DNA of 64,000 nt. Origin: Eunapius fragilis. Lineage: Eukaryota; Porifera; Demospongiae; Spongillida; Spongillidae. Location of the stretch: the NCBI GenBank assembly GCA_963681505.1, contig OY811984.1:4993878-5057877 (forward strand). Direction: 5' to 3'. The notes beneath the pieces are model-generated. The model was given only the letters and a program-made list of their open reading frames with translations. It was not told where the DNA came from and ran no database searches. The position numbers were made by a program, and so were the translations under genes. Positions 36,436 to 49,400 of this stretch are shown piece after piece (the stretch's first letter is position 1; each line of letters begins with the position of its first letter).

Positions 36436-39400
36436 GCACACACCCATCCACACACACACACACACACAAGCACACACACACCCACACACACACACACAAG
36501 CACAGTTTCAACCCACCTCTGTCTGTGCCTTGTGCTCGGGGCTGTCTTTCGGTTTACCTAAATACTTGGACATGCTGTGGCTATAGCAGAAAGACAGGGT
36601 CGGAAGTAGAGCATTTAAGACGGTGACCAGTAGTAAGGCCTACATATAACTGACGCACAATTAATGCGATCAAGTACTCAAACAAATAGATGGCGATGGG
36701 GGGGGGGAGTGACCATCTTAATAAGTTGGCTTGATCTGCAATCTCATCACATACAAAACACAACCACATCTACATTCTGTGTACTGATAATTGGACTTCC
36801 GATACCCTACAACTTACAGTTTACGTATATACATGTAGTTAAAATAGGTCCCCCCCCCTTCTTCCCCCACGTCAATATTATTCCTAGGAACATTTAAAAC
36901 TTCCCCAAAACTTTATCAAGTTGGCCATCACACAATGGAGACAGCCCACTACAGACCTATCTTGCACAGCTTTGCAAACTAAACACCTTGCTGTAGAAAT
37001 ATGACAAACAGTTTAACTATTATACAAAACAGGACATGTACATGTACATGTATGGGCATGAATGTACATGTATGGGCATGAATATACATGTATGGGCATG
37101 AATATACATGTATGGGCAATGTATGGGTGTGATATGTACATGTATGGGCAGCCTAGGGCACGACATTCTACTGGTCTAGAAACCACTTGGTCAAAGACCC
37201 TGGTCCCCAGGCTCCATAGCTCCAGTGGTATGCCTTATCTGTGCAGCTCAGCTGTCTTGGCTGATACACCTACACGTACATATGCCTGCTTCCCAATAGG
37301 TAAGCGAGGATGCAACAGTGATGCCAAAGGCATCTGCTGAGGTGTCACAATCACAATTGACAACAAAGATGTCTGCTGGTCAGGTTTATCCTGTCCCCAT
37401 TGACTACACATATCATGAACCAACGAGAAAATCAATTTTACATGAAGTTGTGACTGGGTTCCCTCCATTGTGCTCAGATACCTTTGAATATTGTAGAGGC
37501 TTTTCTAACGACTAAAGAGAGGTAATATGCTGTATCAGTTTTTGGGGCCTTTCTGTTAGTTTACTTTTAAAATAATCCTTGTCAGCCTGGCTGATAAAAT
37601 ACAATATGAAGGTTGAATACGCATGCACACATAGATAGCATGATTCTGTGCCTGAATGGCCCCACCCACTGATAGCATGACTCTCAACTATGGTTATAAC
37701 TGCTGGTATAACTAAGGCATAACTTAGAATTACTTTGGTTTAAATGGCATTTATACCAAAGTTATGCCTTAGTTATACCAGCAGTTATAGTTTGTATAAC
37801 CATAGTGTCTGTGTCTGAATGGCCCCACCCACTGATAGCATGACCTTGTGTCTGACCCTAGCATTGGAATGTACTAGGTCAATTTGTACTTCCCATTATT
37901 ATTATTTGGAAACAATAACGGACAATGTCAACTAGTGATGACCAATGAAAGGTCCAGCCCTTGAAAGCAGGGCTCTTGTTAATAATAATAATTATTATTG
38001 TAGACACTTCCCTTCTTCAAAGGCTTTCTAATGAGGAAACGCTGCTTCAGGGCATGGGTTAAGTAATTATTTAATGTCTCTGTTCCTGGCCTGTCTGTAG
38101 CTATGTTCAATCAAGTTATCATCATTATAACGTCCACATACCTCTGTCGAACAGCGGCGTTTTTGGTCCTAGTCTTGTTATCAGCAGCATCCTCCTCATC
38201 TTCAGCACCTTTATCGGATTTCTTTTCCTTTTTATCCACTTCTTTCTTTTCCTTTTCGTTCTTCTTCTCCTTCTCTTTCTTCTTCTCCTCTTCTTTCTCT
38301 TTCTTCTTCTCCTCTTCTTTCTCTTTCTTCTTCTCCTCCTCTTTCTTCTTCTCCTCTTCTTTCTCTTTCTTCTTCTCCTCCTCTTTCTTCTTCTCCTCTT
38401 CTTTCTCTTTCTTCTTCTCCTCCTCTTTCTCTTTCTTTTTTTCCTTCTCCTTCTCTTTTTCTTTCTCCTTGTCTTTGTCTTTGTCTTTTTTACTAAAGAG
38501 ACGAGATATTGTTCCTCCTTTCTTGGTAAGAGTTCCAGATCCTTTAGCAGCATTGTCTGACCTGGTCAGAACAAATAAATAAAACTGATGTTACTATATA
38601 TATGCGGACACTTTAAATGGTTTAAGATATAGGGGGAGTGGGGTGACCACAGCCTGCACTTAAGGTACAGGGGAAGGGGAGTGGTCACAGCCTGCACTTA
38701 AGGTATAGGGTAAGGGGGTGATCACAGCCTGCACTTAAGGTATAGAGGAGAGGAGAGGGGGTGATAACAGCCAGCACTTAAGTTGTATAGGGGAAGGGGG
38801 GTGATAACAGCCTGCACTTAAGGTATAGGGGGAAGGGGGGTGATCACAGCCTGCACTTAAGGTATAGGGGGAAGGGGGGTGATCACAGCCTGCACTTAAG
38901 GTATAGGGGGAAGGGGGGTGATCACAGCCTGCACTTAAGGTATAGGGGGAAGGGGGGTGACCACAGCCTGCACTTAAGGTACAGGGGAAGGGGGGTGATC
39001 ACCGCCTGCACTTAAGGTATAGGGGGAAGGGGGGTGATCACAGCCTGCACTTAAGGTATAGGGGGAAGGGGGGTGATCACAGCCTGCACTTTCAACTTGA
39101 CACAATACCTCCCCTTTTGGTGGAGTGTGTGAGTGTACAAACAAAGCCTTTGAAATGCAAGTTGATTTGCCCCAAGTGACTCAGCTGCCTCATCTAGTGG
39201 GTGCGGTCAGCTAAGGTGTGCCTTTCAACTTACAGTTGTGACTCAGAGATCTGGCTACTGGTCAGTGATGGTGACGACGACAATGGCCTAGAGGCACCTG
39301 CCCCATCCTCCTTTGGTATGGGATCCTGGAGCTTGGTCGTTGAGTTTTGAGGCTGCTGGAGCTTCAACATAGAGTCTCGTGGTGACTGGAGCCTGGATGT

Positions 39401-41614
39401 TGAGTCCTGAGGCGACTGCACTACTGGTTCGGTGGGGAGCGGTGAGGGTGTGCTTGATTTTGACTCCCTTCCGTCACCGGCGGGTGGCTGGGTCACCGTT
39501 AGCTGAGCCTCCTGGTCACAGCCGTCAGTGCTCTCCGTTAGGGTCGCTGCACCGCTGCCCTGCTTGTGCAGGCGGGCGGGCTTTGGGCGGGATTTTCCCA
39601 AGTGTTGGAGTGCAGCACCTTCGGTGGCCAGCGGTTCGCTGGGGAGCTCTAATTAGAGATCAAGTGATGTTTGTGCCTAAACCATGTGCCCCCCTCCAAC
39701 CTGATCCATCTTCCTGCTCTGGCTTCCTGGTCCTCTTCTTTCTAACACTTGGTGTGTCTTCCTCCTTAACTCTGAAAGTGAAACGTCTAGAAACGACTCT
39801 ATCTGGCTCAAGACCATTGTCTTGCGATTTCTTAGATTTTTGCAACTGCACCTGTAGTGAGGGCACACCCACATGCACGCATACACACACATACACAACA
39901 CAAACACACAACACACATGTATGAACTGAGTGCTGCAGGGAAAAGGAAGCAGTTTACCAGTTTAGTGCTGACAGCCGCAAGCTTCTCCAGAGCACAGTCC
40001 ACAGCATGTTCAGCTACACTGGTGGCTACATGAGTATTCACCAAACTAAAAGGAGAAGGGGCATCATGGGTGAAGTACTGTGAGCATGGGTGAAGTGTTG
40101 TGAGCATGGGTGAAGTACTGTGAGCATGGGTGAAGTGTTGTGAGCATGGGTGAAGTGTTGTGAGCATGGGTGAAGTACTGTGAGCATGGGTGAAGTACTG
40201 TGAGCATGGGTGAAGTACTGTGAGCATGGGTGAAGTACTGTGAGCATGGGTGAAGTACTGTGAGCATGGGTGAAGTGTTGTGAGCATGGGTGAAGTACTG
40301 TGAGCATGGGTGAAGTACTGTGAGCATGGGTGAAGTACTGTGAGCATGGGTAAAGTGTTGTGAGCATGGGTGAAGTTCTGTGAGCATGGGTGAAGTACTG
40401 TGAGCATGGGTGAAGTACTGTGAGCATGGGTGAAGTACTGTGAGCATGGGTGAAGTACTGTGAGCATGGGTGAAGTACTGTGAGCATGGGTGAAGTACTG
40501 AGACCATGGGTGAAGTACTGTGAGCATGGGTGAAGTACTGAGACCATGGGTGAAGTACTGAGACCATGGGTGAAGTACTGTGAGCATGGGTGAAGTACTG
40601 TGAGCATGGGTGAAGTACTATGAGCATGGGTGAAGCACTGTGAGCATGGGTGAAGTACTGTGAGCATGGGTGAAGCACTGTGAGCATGCTTGAAGTACTA
40701 TGAGTACTTAGAGCAATTACTCAAAGTACAAAAACCACTAACCTGACATAGTTTATCACCTCAGGGACAGCTTTGTGGGCAACTGTCTTCTTTGCTTCAA
40801 AAAAGTCTTCATCTGGCTGTACTATCACCAGCTGACGCAGCAGTTCTGTGTCCTAAATGGAGAGCACCATGACAACAGAGGCAATAATTTCATGCGCTAC
40901 GTTCCATACCTCAGCTGATAGTAAAGTTGAGCATGACCTGACAGTCTGTGAAACCATCTTCTCAGAACTTTCCTGGGGGGGGGGGGGGGGAGGGGAGGGT
41001 GGGTAGCAAGAAGGAGTAGAAGCAGTAGAAGCAGCCACAGTATAGGGCACGTTTCAATGAGACTCTGTTCCTAACAGAAGTGGCAGTGTCCTCTCACTCA
41101 CCTTGACATGCTCCTCAAATATGGGCATCATCAGCTTGTCTACAACGGTTGCCACGTGAGCAGAGATGGCCTTCAGCTGGCTATCCTCGTGAGCAGGTGT
41201 GTACAGACCATCAACAAGCTTTGAACAGGAGTGGGGGTTGGGCGTAAAAGTGGAGGGAGTGGGGGGGGGGGAGTTGGAGAGGGGGAAAGGAGAATGGAGT
41301 GGTGAAGAGGGAGGGAGGGAAACAGAAGGGGGTTGAAAGAGGGGAGGAGGAAATGACACAAGTTAAATGAACATACCAATCTTAGCTCACCTGAAGGACT
41401 TTATTGGCTTGATCCTTAACCTCTCGAGCCAACGCCAGCTCATCCGCGCCAATGCCATCAAGTTTCTCCAACGTCTTCAGGGTATCTTCCAAAGCAACAA
41501 CCTCACGATTGACCTCGGCCTGCACGGGGAGTGGGAGGGGGGAGGAGGTAGCATAGAAAGCTTATGCAGTTTCCCAATCCTGGTGCGTATGTCACCATGC
41601 CGACCCACCCACCC

Positions 41615-41665
<51 letters not shown>

Positions 41666-42707
41666 TAAACCCTCCCCCCCTTTCAGGCTCACCGCCTGCT
41701 GTGCAGTTTTGAGACGGTTGTGTTGGTGTCTCAATAGCAGCTCTCCCTTCACTCTCTCATCTGAGTGGTTCCGGCAGAGGCAGGCTTGAATCTTCTGCAC
41801 AACACTAACGGTGGCTTCGCTGGTATCTTTTGAAAACTTGTCCATGTCATAAAGGGGCAGAGGCATGGCTCGAAGGGTGTAGTTGCTGGAGTAAAGAGGG
41901 TGCAAACGAAAAGACTAAGAACAAAGACAATGAAAGTGTTGACTTGCATGTATATGTAAGTATCTGCTGTGCATAAAAGTGTGCATGTGTGTGTGCATGT
42001 ATTTCAGTGTGTATGTGTGTCCGTGTGTGTGTGTGTGCACATGTGTGTGTGTGTGTGTGTGTGTGTATGTTTCATATCAATGGTCCAAACATACTGTTCC
42101 ATGGCAGCTGCAACATCCTGCAGGTCCTTATGAGAAATCTCATTGTGGTCCCAAGTAATTTCTCTGCAGAGGTGATGATGGTTTGTGTGGAGACAGCAAT
42201 CAAAGATACCCCCCACACTCTCTCTCCCCTCCATTCCCCCTCACCCCTCTCTCTCCCTCCTCTCTTCCACCCCCTCTCCTCCCCCCCTTCTATTTTCCCC
42301 CACACCCTCTCCCTCCCCTCCCCTCACCCCCTCCCTCCCTATCTTCCCAAGGGATCATTACCTTATAGTGGTGTTGGTGAGGATAAGTTTGACCAGTGAG
42401 TGGACACCAGCTGAGGTCATGCTGTTGCCACTGTTCATGATGGGGGAAAACATATTAGCTTCAGGTTTCAAAAACCACCAATACAAGTGCATCTGTGCTC
42501 ACATGCCACATTTCTACGTACTTGCATGTATGCATGTGTGTGTATGTGTATGCATGTGTGTGTATGTGTGTGTGTGTGCCTGTACATGTATAGTACATAA
42601 ACCTACACATATGCATGTACGCACATTAACATTTCATTTGCAATAGGCGCACATACACACACACAACACACACACACACACACACACACCACCACACATT
42701 GCAATAG

Positions 42708-42745
<38 letters not shown>

Positions 42746-43390
42746 CAATAGGTGCTATTCGTGTATGTACACGTATGTGGTGTTATGCTACGTGCACATA
42801 TGCAGCACCTCTCACACTCAAGATCATATGCTCAATAAATTACCACCTTTCCCTGATACAAAAAATCCACCCACTTATCATGAACACACCATAAGTGACA
42901 CCACCCACTCATTTCCTTTGATAATAAGATTTCCACCACGCACTTCAAATGAACACAAACCAAAACTCACTAGCCATGTAAGTCCAATGCCATTAAACAT
43001 CCGAACACCACTGAACATCAACAACCGCTCATCCAAACCCCGCAAACACAAAGCTTCCCACCACACACACACACACACACACATGCGACGTACCTAATAT
43101 CCAGCTTGAGCACTGTACTGTTCTTCAACAGACTATCCAACACTATGACCATGTGCTCCTTCAGCTTTGAATTAGCCAACGACAGGCTCTCAAAATGCCC
43201 ATTTTCGCTCGCAAGCAGTGTGGCCAAGTGCTTCAAGGCAGAACTTCGGGCACTGGAGGGTCCAAGCAAGTTATTTGACCATGGCTTGCGTGCACACACA
43301 CACACAACACACACAACACAACACAACACACACACACACACACACACATGTGGTTGCAAATTTCCTTTAACAATTATGTGTTCTGTAATT

Positions 43391-43431
<41 letters not shown>

Positions 43432-46400
43432 TGGCAGTCAAAACACCAACACAGACAAATATTACCCTTGACCCAAATTACCAACACAGACAATACCCAC
43501 ACGATATTACCCTTGACCTTGGTGAATGCTCTGGGAGTAGTAAAGGCTTTGACCTCAGTATTGGTGCAGCCACTTCATATTTAACTACCCACTCAGCAAA
43601 ACCCACCCAAAGTGCTTTGTTTTTGTCCATGAAGCTGTGATCAGTCTGATACAGGACAAGGCAGCTAGGGTAGGTGTGGTTCAAGGCAGCTAGGGTAGGT
43701 GTGGTTCAAGGACACCTAGCTAGGGTAGGTGTGGTTCAAGGCAGCTAGGGTAGGTGTGGTTCAAGGACACCTAGCTAGGGTAGGTGTGGTTCAAGGCAGC
43801 TAGGGTAGGTGTGGTTCAAGGCAGCTAGGGTAGGTGTGGTTCAAGGCAGCTAGGGTAGGTGTGGTTCAAGGCAGCTAGGGTAGGTGTGGTTCAAGGCAGC
43901 TAGGGTAGGTGTGGTTCAAGGCAGCTAGGGTAGGTGTGGTTCAAGGCAGCTAGGGTAGGTGTGGTTCAAGGACACCTAGCTAGGGCAGGTGTGGTTCAAG
44001 GCAGCTAGGGTAGGTGTGGTTCAAAGCAGCTAGGGTAAGTATGGTTCAAGGACACCTAGCTAGGGTAGGTATGGTTCAAGGCAGCTAGGGTAGGTGTGGT
44101 TCAAAGCAGCTAGGGTAAGTATGGTTCAAGGACACCTAGCTAGGGTAGGTATGGTTCAAGGCAGCTAGGGTAGGTGTGGTTCAAGGCAGCTAGGGTAGGT
44201 GTGGTTCAAGGCAGCTAGGGTAGGTGTGGTTCAAGGCAGCTAGGGTAGGTGTGGTTCAAGGACACCTAGCTAGGGTAAGTATGGTTCAAGGCAGCTAGGG
44301 TAGGTGTGGTTCAAGGCAGCTAGGGTAGGTGTGGTTCAAGGCAGCTAGGGTAGGTGTGGTTCAAGGCAGCTAGGGTAGGTGTGGTTCAAGGCAGCTAGGG
44401 CAGGTGTGGTTCAAGGACACCTAGCTAGGGCAGGAGTGGTTCAAGGCAGCTAGGGTAGGTGTGGTTCAAAGCAGCTAGGGTAAGTATGGTTCAAGGACAC
44501 CTAGCTAGGGTAGGTATGGTTCAAGGCAGCTAGGGTAGGTGTGGTTCAAAGCAGCTAGGGTAAGTATGGTTCAAGGACACCTAGCTAGGGTAGGTATGGT
44601 TCAAGGCAGCTAGGGTAGGTGTGGTTCAAGGCAGCTAGGGTAGGTGTGGTTCAAGGCAGCTAGGGTAGGTGTGGTTCAAGGCAGCTAGGGTAGGTGTAGT
44701 TCAAGGACACCTAGCTAGGGCAGGTGTGGTTCAAGGCAGCTAGGGTAGGTGTGGTTCAAAGCAGCTAGGGTAAGTATGGTTCAAGGACACCTAGCTAGGG
44801 TAGGTATGGTTCAAGGCAGCTAGGGTAGGTGTGGTTCAAGGCAGCTAGGGTAGGTGTGGTTCAAGGCAGCTAGGGTAGGTATGGTTCAAGGACACCTAGC
44901 TAGGGTAGGTGTGGTTCAAGGCAGCTAGGGCAGGAGTGGTTCAAGGCAGCTAGGGTAGGTGTGGTTCAAGACAGCTAGGGTAGGTATGGTTCAAGGCAGC
45001 TAGGGCAGGTGTGGTTCAAGGCAGCTAGGGTAGGTGTGGTTCAAGACAGCTAGGGTAGGTATGGTTCAAGGCAGCTAGGGTAAGTATGGTTCAAGGCAGC
45101 TAGGGCAGGTGTGGTTCAAGGACACCTAGCTAGGGTAGGTGTGGTTCAAGGCAGCTAGGGCAGGAGTGGTTCAAGGCAGCTAGGGTAGGTGTGGTTCAAG
45201 ACAGCTAGGGTAGGTATGGTTCAAGGCAGCTAGGGCAGGTGTGGTTCAAGGCAGCTAGGGTAGGTGTGGTTCAAGGACACCTAGCTAGGGTAGGTGTGGT
45301 TCAAGGCAGCTAGGGTAGGTGTGGTTCAAGGCAGCTAGGGTAGGTGTGGTTCAAGGACACCTAGCTAGGGCAGGTTGTTACAAGTCCCACTACTATCTAG
45401 AAATAGTTCTTATCACAAACACTCCAAGCAGCCCGCTTACACACAACACAGCGCATCCAAATCTCTAATAAGAGTTCCCCCCCCACTGCGCATGCGCAGT
45501 TCCCATAACAACCTCTCTAAACATCCCCCCCCCTTTACAAAAAAACTTGACTAAAGTTTCAGCCTTAGAACCTCCTGTAGTCTTGATATCGTGAAGGCTC
45601 TCTGACCACTCGTCCAGACCTGGTTTTGTACCCATTCTGTCTTGCAGCAGTTTCCTGTGGCTCTAGTCGGACTTCGACTTGAGGCTCCCTCCCTTGGTCC
45701 TTCACTCCCTCCTTTCCATTTCGTTCCTGTGTTGAAGCCGGAGCTTGACCTTCCATGTCAGGTCTGGGTACAGGTACATCTGAGGTCACACCAGGTACTG
45801 TCACAGGTTCTGTTGAGTTCCCCTCCTTCACCTCCGAGAGATCATCCTGCCCTTGACCATATTCCGTGGCCTCCCCTGGTGGCCAATTATAAGTCGGCTT
45901 CAGAAACCTCCTATTTCTCCGGAGTACCTGGCCATCCACATCCACTACGTATGACCTGTCAGACAGCTTGTCTACACACATTCCGCGATTCCATTGCGTC
46001 TTTTTAGCCAACATGTCTTGGACCAATACAGGTTGTCCCACCTGCAGCGGAGGGTGATCTCTCCTGGTGTTTGTCCGGTCTTGAATCACTTCCTGCTGAT
46101 GTACTTTTTTTCTCCACATGTCATCCTGTACCTCGGGCACCAGTTTGTCGGTCGCTATTGGAACAGCTCCCCTCGTCCTCCGAGCCAGGAACCTTTGACT
46201 TGGGCTGGAGTCTAATCCCACAGTAGGTGTATTGCGCCATTCCAATAGTGCCCAAAATGGATCTTTACTTCTTCTCAACAATTTTTTCGCTATCTTAACT
46301 GCCGATTCAGCCTTTCCGTTCGACTGACTATTGTAAGGTGAGGACATGGTGTGTTGAAATTCCCAGCCTTTTGCAAACTCCCTGAACTCCCTGGCTATGA

Positions 46401-49400
46401 ACTGTGGCCCACCATCTGTTTGTACGGTCACTGGTATTCCATAACGTGAAAACTGTTCTTTGATGGCGTCCACCACCACTGTAGCAAGGGTAGTTTTGAG
46501 AGCAGAAATTTCAAAGTAGTCAGTTAGGTAGTCCACAATAAGCAGAAAATCCTTGCCCTTGAATCTGAACAGATCAATTCCAACCTTTTCCCAAGGTTTC
46601 TGAGGGATATAGTGTGCCAAATGCTTCTCCTTAGGCATCGCTGGAGAGTCCATTTCACAAACAGTGCATTGAGAGCACACTCTCTTTACATCTTCTGTCA
46701 TTCCTGGCCAATACACTGAGTCCCTCGCTCTTCTCAATGTCGATTCAATACCTTGATGACTCGCATGCAGTCTTTGCAGTATCTGGCCTCTGAGTTCAAA
46801 GGGAACAACAACCTGCCCCCCCTTATAGATGATCCCATCTTGAACCGTCAAGCAGTCTCGAACGTTCCAGTATGGTCTTAACGGTAGGGACACCTGTGCA
46901 ATGTTGGACGGCCATCCCTGACCAAGAACTCGTCTCAGTCCACATTGTTCAGGATCCTGCAGTGCTGTTTTTTTTATGGCTTCCATTCTCTGGTCGCTAA
47001 CAAAAACAAACTCCCGCTCCTTGGTACTCTCCACCTCCTGATTTTCAAGGCGAAAAACATCGTATTTCTCACACTCCTTTCCTGAGGACGATTCCACAGG
47101 AGCTCTGGACAACACGTCAGCCACCACTTGTAGTTTTCCCGGCACATACACCACATCCAGGTCGTATCGCTGCAACTGTAACAGCATTCTCTGTAGTCGC
47201 CTAGGTGCAACTAAAATGGACTTCTTGGCAATCATCTCTAAGGGCTTGTGGTCCGTCTCAATTCTAACTCTCTTTCCATAGATGTATTGATCTAGTCGTT
47301 GGCAGGCGAAAACTATTGCCAGACACTCCAGCTCTAAAGCAACGTAATTCTTTTCGCTCTTTGTCAGCGATCGTGACACTGATGCTATAGGTCGCCCATC
47401 TTGTAACAAAGTGGCTCCAAGCCCCTCAGTGCTTGCATCACACTGAATAACGATGGGTTTACGTACGTCGTAGAATGCTAACAGCTGATCATTGCTAATG
47501 AGAGTCTTCAGCTCTTCAAAGGCTGCATGTTCCTTGGTCCCCCACACAAATTCAGCATCTATTTCTGTTAAACGCCTCAAAGGCTCCGCCACTTTCGACA
47601 AATTCGGTAGAAACCTGGACAGATAATTGGACATTCCAAGGAAACGGCGCACTTCTTGAACAGTCTTTGGGACAGGCATGTCTTTCACCGCCTTTACTTT
47701 TGCCACATCTGGTTTAACTCCCTCTGCTGAGATTTGATGTCCAATGTACAGCAGTTCTGTCTGGTGCAGGCGCATCTTATCTTTGTTGAACTTTAAATTG
47801 ACTTCCCGCGCCCTCTGAAGCAGCTTGAACAGTTTCTGATCGTGGTCCTGCCTGGCCATTGCCTCCGTTTCACCTACTCCAAACACTAGTGTATCATCTG
47901 CAACAACAGCTACACCTTCCAGCCCGTGTAGGACCCCCTGGAGTCTCCGCTGAAATTCCTCCGGAGCCGATGAAATTCCAAACGGCATTCTGAGCCAGCG
48001 ATACTTGCGCTCGGCTCCCCAGAAAGTTGTCAAAAAGCTACTACTCTCACTTAATTTTACTTGCAGGAACCCATCTTTGGCGTCAAGTAGACTAAACACT
48101 CTGGCTCCTTTCAACCGGGGTAGGACGTCGTCTAAAGTAGGAAGATGGAAGTGGTTTCGTCGGATCGCTTTGTTTAGATCCCGAGGGTCCAAACAGACAC
48201 GAACAGACTTCTTATCAGGTTTCCACACTGTGGTAATGTTACTGATCCACTCTGTGGGCTGCTCCACAGCTGCAATAATCCCATTTTCCTCTAAAACTCT
48301 GAGCTTGTCCTCAACTGCTGCCCGCATGGTATGAGGTATCTTCCTTGGTCTATTAAGCATTGGGGGCACTGCTGGGTCTAGGTCTATCTGGTATTCTCCG
48401 GGTAGGCACCCAACGCCACTGAAAACATCACCAAACTCCATCAAGACCTTCTCCTTTGTCAACGGGCTATGCTCCGCCACCAGATTCACTTTCTCCAACC
48501 TGTATGACAGTAGCTCCAACTGTAAACAGGTGTCCAAAGATATTAAGGTATGATGCCTGGTCTTCAATACCTCGAACACCAGCTGCTTACTTTTTCCTTC
48601 CTTGTCTTTCACAACTACTACACACAACCCCAGTGATCGTTTTACCGATCCATCGTACATTGACAGTAAGGTTCTGCTGTCCTGTAACTTTGGTCTGCCT
48701 AACCTTACATAATCTTGGAAGGACATTACGTTGCAGGACGCAGCAGTATCCAGCTGAAAGGTCAACTTTATGCTCTTGCCGCTGGTCTGACACCAAAAGC
48801 TAGCTAGCAATTTTTTCCCCTTTTTCTCTACCTTGATCTGCAGTAATTCCTCTGTTTCCAACTCTTGGACCAACTGGGTTGGTCTGCTTCTCATCTTGCA
48901 CCTCCTTGCAAAATGGTTGAGCCCATTACACTTGAGGCATCTTTGCCCAAACGCTGGACACTGGCGGGGTCGGTGGCTTCTTCCGCACTTCCCACATTCC
49001 TGCTCCTCCTTATCTCTCCTATCCAACTCGATACCTTCAGACCTTGACTCTTTACCCTTGACTGGCACACCCCTGTTCCTCACCATGGCAACTTCATCCT
49101 CTTCGCGGTGTTCATCTTTGACTGCTGCTACTTGTTCGGACAGTTCCTTAGCCTCCCAACTCTGCAGATCAGCAGTCGTTGCCTCGATAGTTTGGCACAT
49201 CTGAATAGCTTTTGCTAAATCCAATTTCTCTGTCTCAAAAAGTCTTCTTCTCATGCGCTCACTGTCAATGCCCCTTATCAAAACATGCAGCATCAAATCT
49301 TCTTTCAGGTTCCCAAAGTCACAATCCTTGACTTGCTTACGCAGCTCTGACACAAACTGATCTACGGTTCGGCCTGCCTGTTTCAGCTGAAAAAACTTGT

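Noticed and set aside
40038..40687. Open frames of about 200 residues made of LTVLHPCSQYFTHA repeats
   Set aside because: They are the translation of a 20-bp minisatellite that is open in several frames; the array lies in a CARMIL intron between two well-supported exons.
43657..45375. Telomere-derived repeat because of the TAGGG in each unit
   Set aside because: The unit is 25 bp with only one TAGGG-like motif and no run of TTAGGG; resemblance is superficial.
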